Shown here: piece after piece, positions 54,439-64,000 of the stretch
Layout of the letters: the number at the start of each line of letters is the position of its first letter
How positions within the stretch are numbered: the first letter of the stretch is position 1
Source of the DNA: CAYMZZ01 sp046297935
Lineage (GTDB): Bacteria; Bacteroidota; Bacteroidia; Chitinophagales; Chitinophagaceae
Direction of reading: 5' to 3'
DNA length: 64,000 nucleotides
Assembly: GCA_046297935.1 (NCBI GenBank)
Contig: JBKBHA010000001.1
Location: 1-64,000 of the forward strand
Translations under genes and position numbers: made by a program
Notes under the pieces: model-generated
The model's input: the letters and a program-made list of their open reading frames with translations, nothing else
Database searches by the model: none
What the model was told of the DNA's origin: nothing

Positions 54439-55311
54439 TCAATAAAGATCGTCAAGCTTCATTTTCAGATACTTAAGTACCGAACGGTGAGTGCTGAACA
54501 GGGTTATACAAATGCCCAGCACAATCATGCCGCCGAATAAAATGACCAGCGAAGTATTGTCATGTATGGCCTTGAGCCAGGGAATCATACGTTCCGCACC
54601 CCATAGCAGCAACATAATGGCTCCTACGGCAATAATGCCGCTGATGAAGCCATTGATAATGGCCTGCACATTCATCGGTTTTGCAATAAACCAGCGGGTG
54701 GCACCAACCATTTGCATGGTTTTAATGAGAAACCGGTTGCTGAACATGGCCAGGCGAATGGTATTGTCGATCAGAAAAATCACCACAATGGAAAGAAGTC
54801 CGGCAATGGCCAGCAGGTAAATGCTGATCGTCCGAATGTTTTCATGCAGTTTATTCACCAGCGCCTCCGGATATTTAACGTCGCTCACATAGGTCTGCTG
54901 CTCAAGGTCAGCTTTTATTACCTCCAGCGAGTCGCGATTCATATACTGCTTCTTCACTTTGAAATTGATACTGTTTGGCAGAGGATTTTCGCTCAGAATC
55001 TTGTCCCAGCTTTCATTGCCATCGCCCAGGTAACGGCGTTTTGCCTCTTCCTTTGTTACGTACTGAATGCTTCGGATATAGGGTTTGTTCGACACATAAT
55101 CCATCAGCGCAACACTATCTGTAGGGTTGAGATCACCCCGAAGGGAGGCCATTACCTCCACATTTTCCTTGAAGTAGTCACCCATCTTGTTGGCGTTGAT
55201 AACCAATACACCGATAATGCCCAACAGAAACAAAACCAGGGTAACGCCCAGTATAGACATGAAATAAGAAGGTTTTGCCCTTTTGATCGAGGCCTTACCT
55301 GATGGAGCCAT
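54439..55311 (-). CDS. ftsX: FtsX-like cell-division ABC permease
   Basis: A 290-residue permease with the FtsX layout: one N-terminal membrane helix (GVTLVLFLLGIIGVLVI), an extracytoplasmic domain (about 50-170) including YVTKEEAKRRYLGDG, and three C-terminal helices. With FtsE it controls peptidoglycan hydrolases at the septum; no ftsE is in the window. It is divergent from leuS. Confidence 0.92.
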   Translation of the reverse strand: MAPSGKASIKRAKPSYFMSILGVTLVLFLLGIIGVLVINANKMGDYFKENVEVMASLRGDLNPTDSVALMDYVSNKPYIRSIQYVTKEEAKRRYLGDGNESWDKILSENPLPNSINFKVKKQYMNRDSLEVIKADLEQQTYVSDVKYPEALVNKLHENIRTISIYLLAIAGLLSIVVIFLIDNTIRLAMFSNRFLIKTMQMVGATRWFIAKPMNVQAIINGFISGIIAVGAIMLLLWGAERMIPWLKAIHDNTSLVILFGGMIVLGICITLFSTHRSVLKYLKMKLDDLY

Positions 55312-55489
55312 AGCGATGGATTTAGAAATTTAACAGGTTTGGCCCGAAACTGAGCCCTGGTGCCGCAAAAATAGCGCTTTACACCCTACAATCAGTATTT
55401 TTGCTGCCCCTTTAAACGGCGGCGAGCGAGGCGAATTGCCAAAGCGACGCTGAAAAAATGTTAAAGCTTTTCCACAAACAAAATCAGGC

Positions 55490-58255
55490 ATGGAGTATCG
55501 GTTTTCAGAGATAGAAAAAAAATGGCAGGCGCATTGGACGGCATCTAACGTGTATCGTGTAAGCAACAAGTCTGATAAACCCAAGTACTATGTGCTGGAT
55601 ATGTTTCCCTATCCGAGCGGGGCTGGTTTACATGTGGGACATCCATTGGGGTATATTGCTTCCGACATCTACAGCCGTTTTAAGCGTCTGAAGGGCTACA
55701 ATGTGCTGCATCCGATGGGGTTTGACAGCTTCGGGCTTCCTGCAGAGCAATATGCGCTTGATACAGGCCAGCATCCCGCTGTTACCACGCAAAAAAATAT
55801 CGAAACGTTTAAGCGCCAGCTGGATAATATCGGCTTTTGTTTTGACTGGGAACGCGAAGTGCGCACCAGTGATCCATCTTACTATAAATGGACACAGTGG
55901 ATCTTTCTGGAACTGTTCAATAGCTATTATGATCGCAGGCAAGCTAAGGCCAGACCCATTGCGGAGCTAATTACCGCATTTGAGCGCGAGGGTAATGTCC
56001 GGCACCCCATGCCCCATCCGCTTCATGAAAGGTCCCGCTTCTCTGCTGCCGAATGGAAGGCAATGACCCATGCCGAGCAGCAGGATGTGTTGATGCAGTA
56101 CCGGCTTGCTTACTGTGGCTATGGAGAAGTGAATTGGTGTGAAGCACTGGGCACCGTGCTGGCTAACGATGAGGTGGTGAATGGAGTAAGTGAACGAGGT
56201 GGCCATCCTGTGGTGAAAAAGAAACTAAGGCAATGGTACCTGCGCATCACCGAATATGCAGATCGGCTGCTGGAGGGTCTTGAAAGGGTTGATTTCAGCG
56301 ACGCGATGAAGGAAATGCAGACGAACTGGATTGGGAAGAGCAGTGGAGCCGAAATTCGATTTAATATCAAGTCAGTTAACAGCGGAAGCGATTCGGTGGT
56401 GGTTTATACTACCCGTCCCGACACCATTTTTGGAGTTGATTTTATGGTATTAGCCCCGGAACATGAACTGGTGGTAGCCATTAGCAGTCCGGCGCAGCGG
56501 CAGATAGTAGACGATTATATTGCCTACGTCAACAGCCGGAGCGAAAGGGAACGCATGGCAGAAAAGAAAATCAGTGGAGCATTTACCGGAGCCTATGCTA
56601 TCAATCCTTTTGATGGACGCGAAATACCAATCTGGATCTCTGAGTACGTACTGGCAGGCTATGGCACCGGTGCCATTATGGCCGTACCCTGTGGCGATGA
56701 ACGTGACCACAAGTTTGCGCAGCATTTTGGTATTGGAATTAGCAATATAATTGGCAGCCATTACAACGGCGAAGAAGCCAATCCAACAAAAGATGCTGTA
56801 CTGGAAAACAGTGGCTTCCTAAATGGCATGAAAATGCGAGATGCCATTGAAGTCGTGATCAACCGCCTCGAGGAAATGGGCATTGGTAAAAGGAAAGTAA
56901 ACTATAAAATGCGCGATGCAGCCTTCAGTCGTCAACGATACTGGGGCGAACCATTTCCCATTCAATGGAAAGACGGTGTAGCGATCCCTCAACCTGCCGA
57001 CAGTCTGCCGCTGGAGTTGCCCCGGGTAGACAACTACCAACCAGGCCCCGACGGGGAGGGTCCGTTGGCAAATATAGAATCATGGATAGCGCAGGACCTG
57101 GAGACTAATACCATGCCGGGCTATGCCGGCAGTAGCTGGTATTTTCTACGCTATATGGATCCGCAAAATGGCCAGGAGTTCTGCAGCCGGGAAGCCTCCG
57201 ACTACTGGGGCCAGGTAGACCTGTATATTGGAGGAACAGAGCATGCGGTAGGACACTTATTGTACAGTAGAATGTGGACGAAAGTGCTTTTTGATCTTGG
57301 TTATATAGGACATGACGAACCTTATAAAAGACTGGTAAACCAGGGCATGATACAGGGTAGTTCCCGTTTTGTTTATCGCGTACATGGCAGCAACCTGTTT
57401 GTGTCGGCCGGACTGAAAGAACAATATTCCACCGATCAGATTCATGTGGATGTCAATATCGTCGATGGTGTTGAACTCGACATTAATGCCTTTCGCCAGT
57501 GGAGGGAAGAATATCGTGATGCAGAGTTTGTGCTGGAGGATGGGAGGTACATCTGCGGATCTGAAGTAGAGAAAATGTCGAAGTCGAAGTACAACACGGT
57601 AAACCCCGATGACCTGGTGGCCCGTTATGGCGCTGATACTTTCCGCATGTACGAGATGTTCTTAGGTCCGGTAGAAATGAGCAAACCCTGGGATACCAAA
57701 GGCATCGAAGGCGTACACCGCTTTCTAAAGAAGCTCTGGCGTTTGTTTAACGATGAAGTAAAAGGACCTGTATGGACAAACGACGCACCGAGCGCAGCAG
57801 AGTTGAAACTGCTTCATAAAACTATCAGAAAAATTGAAGAAGATACCGAGCGTTTTAGTTTCAACACCGGCGTTAGCGGCTTTATGATTGCAGTGAACGA
57901 ACTGGGCGATCTCAAGTGCCATAAGCGGACTATTTTGGAGCCGCTGCTTTTGTTGCTGGCTCCCTATGCACCCCATATAGCCGAAGAACTATGGCATCAA
58001 TTGGGCAATACAGGAACTATCCTTGATGCAGCATATCCCGTTTACGATCCGGCCTACACGGTGGAAAATGAAAAGGAATATCCCGTGTCCATAAATGGCA
58101 AAACAAGGACCACGCTGTTGCTGCCGCTCGATCTGTCGCAAGCTGAAGTGGAAGCGATTGTGCTACAAAACGAAATAGTGCAGAAATGGCTGGAAGGCAG
58201 GCCCCATAAGAAAATCATTTTTGTAAAAGGTAAAATGATCAATGTAGTAATATAG
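55490..58255 (+). CDS. leuS: Leucine-tRNA ligase
   Basis: A 921-residue class I synthetase. The HIGH motif is HVGH from H48 (FPYPSGAGLHVGH), and the KMSKS loop is at about residues 695-699. The editing domain has TTRPDTIFGVDFMVLAPEH and the GTGAIMAVPCGDERDH region. The Bacteroidota-type insertion near residues 150-190 is visible. It charges leucine to tRNA-Leu. The gene stands alone and ends in a strong terminator. Confidence 0.97.
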   Translation: MEYRFSEIEKKWQAHWTASNVYRVSNKSDKPKYYVLDMFPYPSGAGLHVGHPLGYIASDIYSRFKRLKGYNVLHPMGFDSFGLPAEQYALDTGQHPAVTTQKNIETFKRQLDNIGFCFDWEREVRTSDPSYYKWTQWIFLELFNSYYDRRQAKARPIAELITAFEREGNVRHPMPHPLHERSRFSAAEWKAMTHAEQQDVLMQYRLAYCGYGEVNWCEALGTVLANDEVVNGVSERGGHPVVKKKLRQWYLRITEYADRLLEGLERVDFSDAMKEMQTNWIGKSSGAEIRFNIKSVNSGSDSVVVYTTRPDTIFGVDFMVLAPEHELVVAISSPAQRQIVDDYIAYVNSRSERERMAEKKISGAFTGAYAINPFDGREIPIWISEYVLAGYGTGAIMAVPCGDERDHKFAQHFGIGISNIIGSHYNGEEANPTKDAVLENSGFLNGMKMRDAIEVVINRLEEMGIGKRKVNYKMRDAAFSRQRYWGEPFPIQWKDGVAIPQPADSLPLELPRVDNYQPGPDGEGPLANIESWIAQDLETNTMPGYAGSSWYFLRYMDPQNGQEFCSREASDYWGQVDLYIGGTEHAVGHLLYSRMWTKVLFDLGYIGHDEPYKRLVNQGMIQGSSRFVYRVHGSNLFVSAGLKEQYSTDQIHVDVNIVDGVELDINAFRQWREEYRDAEFVLEDGRYICGSEVEKMSKSKYNTVNPDDLVARYGADTFRMYEMFLGPVEMSKPWDTKGIEGVHRFLKKLWRLFNDEVKGPVWTNDAPSAAELKLLHKTIRKIEEDTERFSFNTGVSGFMIAVNELGDLKCHKRTILEPLLLLLAPYAPHIAEELWHQLGNTGTILDAAYPVYDPAYTVENEKEYPVSINGKTRTTLLLPLDLSQAEVEAIVLQNEIVQKWLEGRPHKKIIFVKGKMINVVI

Positions 58256-58276
58256 CCGTCAGCTTTATCAAAAGAT

Positions 58277-58303
58277 AAAAAGGTCGCCAAGGGCGACCTT
58301 TTT
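58277..58303 (+). terminator. Rho-independent terminator of leuS
   Basis: AAAAAGGTCGCC (58277-58288) pairs with GGCGACCTTTTT (58292-58303) across a 3-nt loop. With its flanking A and T runs it can work in both directions. It lies 21 bp after the leuS stop. Confidence 0.88.
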
Positions 58304-58319
58304 ATGTGTATATTAAGAC

Positions 58320-59552
58320 ATGCTTTTCGAATTCAACATGTACAGCTCGCTCCTGCTCATATTTTTTGTGCAGGCGTTGGTGTATGCGGGCATGTTGATC
58401 TTTAAATGGCGACAACAGAATCAATCCGCCGACGCCTGGCTGGCTTTCCTCTTGTTGCTCGCAGCTCTCTATGTTTTCCCGTGGACGGTCGGCTTTGCAG
58501 GCTGGTACGACAATCAGCCCTATCGGGATATACTTTTCTATGTGCCGTTTCAACACCTGTTCCTTATCGGACCTGTACTGTTCATGTATGTTCGTAGTCT
58601 GTTGAATCCGGCGGCCGTTTTCAGAAAGCGCGATGTGTGGCACTTTTTGCCGGGTATTTTGTATGCCGGGTACTCATTGGCAGCCTATGTAGTTGATCAG
58701 TGGGTTATGAGACAATATTTTTTTCTGTTCAGCGAGCAGGATCCCGATTTTGATAGCTGGTACCAGGCGGCTGGTCTTTTTTCCTTCCTGCTGTATGTCA
58801 CGGTTTCCCTGGTCTACTATCGGCGTTACAAAAGGCTATTGTATCAATGGGTCAGCAATGCCGACACTTACCTGTTTCGCTGGATTCAGAACTTCCTGGT
58901 TACGTTCAGTCTGGTATTGACCCTTCGATTTTTCTTCCTGCTTGCAGGACTTTTTTTTGAAGTCGGCTATTCGGATGCCTGGTGGTATTATTTGCTGTTT
59001 TCTGTTTTGTTTTATTATGTAGCAGTGGCCGGTTACAGTAATGCGCTTCGCGGAAAATTTGGCTTCAGGTTATACGAAGCAGGGCGCAAAAAGTGGCTGA
59101 TCAGCATGGATGCTTTCGATGCCGGCAAACAAATAGAAGATCCACAGGAACTCGAGGGATTGATTTGGGAGCCGCAGGCAGAAGTGAAACAGGAATCCGC
59201 TGACTGGAGTTGGTGGAAAAATCGACTGATGTCGGCCATGGAGCAGGAACAGCTGTATGCTGATCCGGAACTTACGCTGAAATCGCTGGCGCAACATTTG
59301 TCAACCAACACATCCGTACTGTCGAGGGCAATTAATCAGGGTTTTGGAGTCAACTTCAACGATTTCGTTAATCATTTCAGGATTGAAGAGTTCAAGCGAC
59401 TGGTGGAAATAGGCGAGCAGCAGCGGCAAACATTGCTTGCGCTGGCTTTTCAATGCGGTTTTAATAGTAAAGCCACCTTTAATCGCGCTTTCCGACGGGC
59501 ACTGTCGATGTCGCCCAACCAATATGTACGTAGCCAGACTTCTGCCCGATAA
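58320..59552 (+). CDS. Membrane-bound AraC-family transcriptional regulator
   Basis: A 410-residue protein. The first 240 or so residues hold several hydrophobic segments (YSSLLLIFFVQALVYAGMLIF, and later YYLLFSVLFYYVAVAGYS). The C-terminus has an AraC-type double HTH (LKSLAQHLSTNTSVLSRAINQ, then LALAFQCGFNSKATFNRAFR). Such membrane AraC proteins are common in Bacteroidota; the membrane part may sense an envelope signal. Alternative start ATG 58338. No target gene is indicated. Confidence 0.9.
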   Translation: MLFEFNMYSSLLLIFFVQALVYAGMLIFKWRQQNQSADAWLAFLLLLAALYVFPWTVGFAGWYDNQPYRDILFYVPFQHLFLIGPVLFMYVRSLLNPAAVFRKRDVWHFLPGILYAGYSLAAYVVDQWVMRQYFFLFSEQDPDFDSWYQAAGLFSFLLYVTVSLVYYRRYKRLLYQWVSNADTYLFRWIQNFLVTFSLVLTLRFFFLLAGLFFEVGYSDAWWYYLLFSVLFYYVAVAGYSNALRGKFGFRLYEAGRKKWLISMDAFDAGKQIEDPQELEGLIWEPQAEVKQESADWSWWKNRLMSAMEQEQLYADPELTLKSLAQHLSTNTSVLSRAINQGFGVNFNDFVNHFRIEEFKRLVEIGEQQRQTLLALAFQCGFNSKATFNRAFRRALSMSPNQYVRSQTSAR

Positions 59553-59658
59553 TTTTCTGGTCTCAAATCATAATTTGAAGCGCGGGTGCGTGTTGCAACC
59601 CTCATTTTTGGTCTGTTAATTCGTTTAGGCTCGTTCACCAATTTCAAAAAAACAGACC

Positions 59659-60159
59659 ATGTTAAAATCAGTAATCATTAGTTTTTTCTTACTAATTATA
59701 GCCATCAGCAGTTTTTCGCAGCACAACAATTCTGCCTATCCGTTTGAAGGCGACTGGCTTGGCCGCCTCGTTTACAGAGACTATGGCTCGGATAAAATGG
59801 AGGGACTGGATGTAAGGGCATCGGTACGCCAGACCAGAAAAGATTCGACACTCCTCGAATGGGTGGTCAGCATTTCCTACCCAAACGAATCCTCGGCAGA
59901 TGGAGCCGAAACATGGACATTAGATCTGCAGCGCGGATTGTTCAATGGTTTTCCGGTTACGGCTTTCGAACAGTTGCCCAGCGGATCATGGGTACTTGAA
60001 TGGGAAGAAAAGGGGCCCGATGGGAATCAAAATCGGCCAGCCATCATGCAAATGCGGGTAAGAGCTGATAAACTGCAGATGACCTTTGAAAAATGGGTTC
60101 GTTATGAAGGGAACCATAAATATTTCCTTCGCAACGAGTTTTTCTTCAGGCGAAAATAA
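59659..60159 (+). CDS. Secreted protein of unknown function
   Basis: A 166-residue protein that I do not recognise. It has a signal peptide (SVIISFFLLIIAISSFSQ) with cleavage near SFSQ. The mature part is a single, Trp-rich beta-type domain (FEGDWLGRLVYRDYGSDKM, VVSISYPNESSADGAETW) that resembles lipocalin-like folds, an impression only. It is 107 bp after the AraC gene and may be part of the same transcript or its own. Confidence 0.7.
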   Translation: MLKSVIISFFLLIIAISSFSQHNNSAYPFEGDWLGRLVYRDYGSDKMEGLDVRASVRQTRKDSTLLEWVVSISYPNESSADGAETWTLDLQRGLFNGFPVTAFEQLPSGSWVLEWEEKGPDGNQNRPAIMQMRVRADKLQMTFEKWVRYEGNHKYFLRNEFFFRRK

Positions 60160-60233
60160 ACTTCGCCTTGGCCCGATTGTGATGCCTGTGCTTTAGTTTT
60201 CGCTAACCGAACCGATGCCTTTAATTTAGCGGT

Positions 60234-61082
60234 ATGAAAAAGTACCTGCTCGCCGTAACGATTGCACTAATGTTTACCGGAACCATGAATGCACAAGAAC
60301 TTCATGTAATGTCGTTTAATATCAGGCTTCATACCAGCTCCGACAGCCTGAATGCCTGGCCTCATCGAAAGGATTTTGTAGCATCGCAGATACTATTTCA
60401 CGACGTACATGTACTGGGCGTGCAGGAAGCGCTTCATGATCAGATGGTCGATTTGCAACAGCGTCTGCCCGCATTTAAGTCGGTAGGCGGTGGTCGCGAC
60501 GATGGAAAGGAGAAAGGGGAGTACAGCGCCATTTTTTTCGACACGACCCGTTTGCAACTATTGAAATCAGGAATGTTTTGGTTGAGCGAAACACCCGATG
60601 TGCCTGGCAGCAAAAGCTGGGATGCTGCTATTACGCGAATGGTAACCTGGGCCCGCTTTCGGGATCGTGAAACACGCAAAGTGTTTTATGCGTTCAATAC
60701 GCATTTTGATCATATAGGAAAAGTGGCCCGCCGGGAAAGTGCGCATATCATACTGCATAAAATTCAGGAGTTGGCCGGCAGCACGCCAGTGGTTTTGACG
60801 GGCGATTTCAATGCTCGTCCAGTTGAAGAGCCCATACAGGTGATCCTAAATCAATCCGATCCTTTGCATTTAACAAATGCAAAAAGTCTTTCCGAAACGG
60901 GTCACTATGGTCCCACAGGTACTTTCAATGCTTTTAGAAACAAGGAAGCGAACGAAGAGCCGATCGACTACATATTTTTGCGAGGCAAATGGCAGGTAAA
61001 AAAACATGCCACCCTATCGCAAACCTGGGGTGGGCGTTTTGCGAGTGATCATTTTGCTGTGCTTGCCTGGCTAAGGCTCTGA
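60234..61082 (+). CDS. Secreted endonuclease/exonuclease/phosphatase-family hydrolase
   Basis: A 282-residue EEP-fold metal-dependent hydrolase with signal peptide (ending TMNAQ). Motifs: MSFNIRLH, GVQEALHDQM, LTGDFNARPVEEP and the C-terminal SDHFAV. Members cleave phosphodiesters or phosphate esters in DNA, lipids or sugars; this type, secreted with an N-terminal signal, is common in Bacteroidota as an uncharacterised sphingomyelinase- or nuclease-like protein. Its 3' end overlaps the convergent gene by 12 bp. Confidence 0.88.
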   Translation: MKKYLLAVTIALMFTGTMNAQELHVMSFNIRLHTSSDSLNAWPHRKDFVASQILFHDVHVLGVQEALHDQMVDLQQRLPAFKSVGGGRDDGKEKGEYSAIFFDTTRLQLLKSGMFWLSETPDVPGSKSWDAAITRMVTWARFRDRETRKVFYAFNTHFDHIGKVARRESAHIILHKIQELAGSTPVVLTGDFNARPVEEPIQVILNQSDPLHLTNAKSLSETGHYGPTGTFNAFRNKEANEEPIDYIFLRGKWQVKKHATLSQTWGGRFASDHFAVLAWLRL

Positions 61083-62111
61083 GGCTTTCGTGGTCGGCGC
61101 GGGCTTAAAGAGACGAATGCTGGCGCTGCTTCCTTCCGTGCTCTCCAGCCTTGCTTCGTATCGGTTGCCACCCGATTCAGCTACCATATAAGATGTGTTG
61201 GGCGGAATGCTGCCCAGGTTTTCGGCAACCATTGTCAATTCATTTTCGCTGGCAAGATCAGCAATGGCTAAACGAATTTTGTAGGCGCTGCCTGTTAGTC
61301 TGATATGTTGAAAGATCAGTTTTCCGTTTAGAAAAAGCGAGATCGAATCCCCATCTATTTCTGCATTATCGTAAAAGCGCATCTCAATGCTATCGCCTTC
61401 AAGAGGTATATCAAGCACTTTTGTAACAGTGCGGGTCCGGTATTTTTCCTCCGGACTCAATACTGTTGGCATTTGAATAGGAGGGACGATCGGCACGGTT
61501 TCAATCTCCTTTTTTTGTTGCGGAGCAGCTGGTATGGCTACCATGCTGGGTGCAGGTGCCTGCACTCGTTCGGAGGGTTCACGCGTTTGAACCAGCAGGC
61601 CAATACTGTCTATAAGATCGGGATCGTTGGCGCCCAGCGTATAATTGTCAATTACAAAATCCCACTCGTCAGTGAACTGCCAATTTTCGGTCTTTGTCAG
61701 GTGAATTTCATCCCGAAGATCATCGCGACCCATTTCATCGCTTCGACCATCGAGCATCATTTTGCCTGAACCCGGACAATTGAAATCGGAGCGGGCTTCC
61801 CTGGCCCTGGCAGAAAGGTTGCCTTTTGATTCAATTAACTGGTCATCCCACCACACTGCTTCCTGACTGGCTGCATCAAAGTATCCACGAATGGAATAGC
61901 GGCGGTAACGACCTGCACCGTCGTGATAGTAGGCCGTTCCCCGAAGGCTATCGCCCTGTTGCACCAGTTTCAATTCCAGTTTTTGGCGGCCGGATTTTCC
62001 CTGCCACACGCCGGTAATCATTTGGGCGCCAGCGGCCAAACCAAAAAACAGCAGCAACAATGTGCTGCCGATGACAACCAGAGGGTAAGGAATTTTTTTA
62101 CAAGCGGCCAT
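61071..62111 (-). CDS. Secreted protein of unknown function
   Basis: A 346-residue protein with an N-terminal signal sequence (VVIGSTLLLLFFGLAAGAQ). The N-terminal domain (about 30-180) is a beta-rich domain (GVWQGKSGRQKLELKLVQQ, DSLRGTAYYHDGAGRY). A proline-rich linker (about 195-225) is followed by a second beta-rich domain (MRFYDNAEIDGDSISLFLNG). I do not recognise it. Overlap with the EEP gene at the 3' ends is 12 bp. Confidence 0.75.
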   Translation of the reverse strand: MAACKKIPYPLVVIGSTLLLLFFGLAAGAQMITGVWQGKSGRQKLELKLVQQGDSLRGTAYYHDGAGRYRRYSIRGYFDAASQEAVWWDDQLIESKGNLSARAREARSDFNCPGSGKMMLDGRSDEMGRDDLRDEIHLTKTENWQFTDEWDFVIDNYTLGANDPDLIDSIGLLVQTREPSERVQAPAPSMVAIPAAPQQKKEIETVPIVPPIQMPTVLSPEEKYRTRTVTKVLDIPLEGDSIEMRFYDNAEIDGDSISLFLNGKLIFQHIRLTGSAYKIRLAIADLASENELTMVAENLGSIPPNTSYMVAESGGNRYEARLESTEGSSASIRLFKPAPTTKASEP

Positions 62112-62379
62112 TTTCCGGAAAATTAAAATACGACCCGCGCCCGCGGGATTCGCTCTATCTTAACGCCCAACGAATTAACAAATTATCTTATTACGGAACC
62201 TGAAAAAGTGGTTGCAAAAAAACGCAAGCTGTGCGATACTTTATTCGCTGATATACTTGCTGTTAGAAGCCAATAAAATTTCCTGTTAAAAATTGCCGAC
62301 ACAAAAAAAATGAATATCTTCCCTTACCAATTCTCCTCTGAACTACCTCATCTTTAGCACAACCACACAAACTCTGCTT
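62112..62379. other. Divergent intergenic region
   Basis: This 268-bp stretch separates the divergent genes starting at 62111 and 62380. It holds no open reading frame or repeat that I can support, and must contain at least two promoters. No clear operator palindrome was seen. Confidence 0.4.
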
Positions 62380-64000
62380 ATGAGAAAGATTTACTTTCTG
62401 TTTCTTTTCGCGTGTTCATTATTGAGTACCCTCTCTACCACGGCACAAACGACCGTTACAATTCCTTCCGCAAATACCAACAGCGGTAGTGTTCGTTTTC
62501 CGTTGGCAACCTGGTGGGGATATGAGCGTTCGGCCATGATTTATACGCCGGCCGAATTCAACGGCACCGCCGGCCAGATCACCAGCGTAGCTTTTTATGT
62601 GAACAGCCTCACTACACCTGGTGCCATGACCGATGTACGCATTTACATGAAGACCAGGTCGAATCTTTTTACCGCTGCTTCAACTTACGCAACCGAAACT
62701 ACCGGCGCTACACTCGTGTATGGTCCCACCACTATTCCCGCATCTGCACTTACAGCGGGCCAATGGTATACTATAACACTGGCCACTCCCTTCTTCTACG
62801 ATGGAAGCGGTAACCTGGAAGTGCTGGTTGAAACAAATGCTACGGGCGGTGGAAGTGGCGAAAGCGGAACGGCCAAGCAGTTCCGATATAATACCCAACC
62901 CGACAATGGCCGTTTTCAAACCTGGAATAACGACGGTACACCACCTGCTGGTACGGGCACATTAAGCCTGAACCGTCCGAACATACAATTCAACATAACA
63001 GAGCCGCCCTGCGTTTCGGCCGGCCTGAATGGAGGCGCAGCTGCCTCCTCCACTGCTTCTTCCTGTCCCGGTACGGCCTTCACACTCAGTGTTACTGGCG
63101 CCAGCATCGGTTCAGGGCTCACTTATCAATGGCAATCATCGCCCGACAATAGTACCTGGACTGATATAGGCGGCGCTACCAGTGCAAGTTTGAATACTTC
63201 GCAAACAGGGGCCACTTATTATCGTCGCAAAATGACCTGTTCAGGTACAGATGCATTCTCTTCAGAAATTCTGGTTACCGCTACTCCGGCTGTTGCCAAC
63301 TTCCCCTGGACCGAAAGCTTTGATGCGGCTACTATTCCTTCATGCTGGTCGAATCAGTATGTATCAGGAACCACTAACTGGACTTATGTAACAGCGAATG
63401 GAAACGCTACGATCACACCACGAAGTGGTGCCCGCATGGCCGAGTTTCGCACGGCCTCTTATGGTCCTACTACTAAATTGGTAACACCCCGCCTCGACAT
63501 CAGCGGTTTGGCTAACCCACGTGTGGTGTTCTACTATGCCAATGTGAACTGGTTTGGTGATATCGATGAGTTACGTATATATTACAAGAACAGTGCGGGT
63601 GGCGTGTGGACACAAATTGGAAGCAACTATGTAGATGAACGCACTGCCTGGACAGAAGTAGCACTTGCGCTGCCCAACCCCAGCAACGATTATTATATCG
63701 CATTCGAAGCCACGTCGAACTGGGCCCGTGGTATGAACCTTGATGATATCAGGGTAGAAGAAACTCCTCCCTGTTTACCGCCTGCGGCACCATTGCCTGC
63801 AGCGGTAAGCCCCACTTCGCATAGCTTTAGCTGGACAGCCTCGCCTTCTAACCCTGGCAGTGGTTATCAGTGGGAAGTACGTAGTTCGGGTGCAGCAGGT
63901 AGCGGAGCTACCGGTCTGGCAGCCAGTGGATCCACCGCAGCAGGGGTTGTAACAGCAACTGCCACTGGTCTCACGGCGAATACAACCTATAGCTTCTATG
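62380..64000 (+). CDS. Large secreted multi-domain protein, cut by the window edge
   Basis: The first 540 residues of a longer secreted protein. It starts with a signal peptide (FLFLFACSLLSTLSTTAQ). The first domain (about 25-200) is beta-rich (WWGYERSAMIYTP). An Ig-like segment follows (YQWQSSPDNSTWTDIGG), then a MAM/jelly-roll-type domain (about 310-460) and the beginning of a fibronectin type III domain (SFSWTASPSNPGSGYQWEV). Such layouts usually end in a T9SS sorting domain, but the C-terminus lies outside the window. No catalytic motif is visible in the part seen. Confidence 0.85.
   Translation, partial: MRKIYFLFLFACSLLSTLSTTAQTTVTIPSANTNSGSVRFPLATWWGYERSAMIYTPAEFNGTAGQITSVAFYVNSLTTPGAMTDVRIYMKTRSNLFTAASTYATETTGATLVYGPTTIPASALTAGQWYTITLATPFFYDGSGNLEVLVETNATGGGSGESGTAKQFRYNTQPDNGRFQTWNNDGTPPAGTGTLSLNRPNIQFNITEPPCVSAGLNGGAAASSTASSCPGTAFTLSVTGASIGSGLTYQWQSSPDNSTWTDIGGATSASLNTSQTGATYYRRKMTCSGTDAFSSEILVTATPAVANFPWTESFDAATIPSCWSNQYVSGTTNWTYVTANGNATITPRSGARMAEFRTASYGPTTKLVTPRLDISGLANPRVVFYYANVNWFGDIDELRIYYKNSAGGVWTQIGSNYVDERTAWTEVALALPNPSNDYYIAFEATSNWARGMNLDDIRVEETPPCLPPAAPLPAAVSPTSHSFSWTASPSNPGSGYQWEVRSSGAAGSGATGLAASGSTAAGVVTATATGLTANTTYSFY

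Noticed and set aside
62112..62379. tRNA or small RNA gene
   Set aside because: No cloverleaf or TTCGAAT-type T-arm was seen; A-rich segments do not form a stable structure by eye.

Overview
The window looks like chromosomal DNA from a Bacteroidota bacterium, most likely a Chitinophagaceae-type soil or freshwater organism (placement is inference from gene content, not from a marker gene). The reasons are a SusC/SusD pair, several long secreted proteins with type IX secretion (T9SS) C-terminal sorting domains, a DUF3098 gene between ftsX and uppP, and gene starts that mostly lack a Shine-Dalgarno sequence. No rRNA, tRNA, CRISPR array, transposase or phage gene was recognised.

Layout. 1-16.1 kb: a LacI-type regulator diverges from a SusC/SusD outer-membrane uptake pair, followed by three tandem, translationally coupled giant lipoproteins with FG-GAP/VCBS and ASPIC/UnbV domains. 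A perfect 16-bp palindrome lies between the regulator and susC. 16.1-22.9 kb: a membrane-anchored SRPBCC/GyrI-like protein, then an operon with a small anchored protein, two vanadium-haloperoxidase/PAP2-type lipoproteins and two outer-membrane barrels between them. 23.0-31.5 kb: a sugar locus with a second LacI regulator, an MFS transporter and a GH37 trehalase on the plus strand, facing an MFS transporter, PfkB sugar kinase and amylosucrase operon on the minus strand. An operator-like site resembling the first one precedes the minus-strand operon. 31.5-33.3 kb: an HD hydrolase and pdxA. 33.4-44.9 kb: four large T9SS cargo proteins, including a soluble PQQ sugar dehydrogenase, a GEVED-domain protein and an M14 carboxypeptidase. 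45-58.3 kb: housekeeping genes (HIT protein, greA, a 2-hydroxyacid dehydrogenase, rsmA, ruvC, an LPG-synthase-like flippase, DUF3108, MBL hydrolase, UMF1-type MFS, uppP, DUF3098, ftsX, leuS). 58.3-64 kb: a membrane AraC regulator, small secreted proteins, an EEP-family hydrolase and the start of a further large secreted protein that is cut by the window edge.

The most unusual signal is not a gene. Three intergenic elements (about 25265-25700, 47745-48155 and 51615-51730) share a core in which ATCTGTG-type units run into GGGAACAGAAA. Two of them are flanked by inverted arrays of a degenerate 7-bp unit, GTGARAS. All three lie between co-directional genes in the same orientation relative to transcription. 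In two cases the upstream gene (MFS transporter; ruvC) ends inside the array with the same last codons, GAA AGG TGA. The sense strand of the array has TGA in all three frames, while the other strand is open in all frames.

A second theme is regulatory. The two LacI proteins have the same recognition helix (ISTVSRALKDHPDIAE), and the candidate operators share a CAAwCGwTTG core. This suggests a common or cross-talking sugar regulon over the SusCD locus and the sucrose-type operon.
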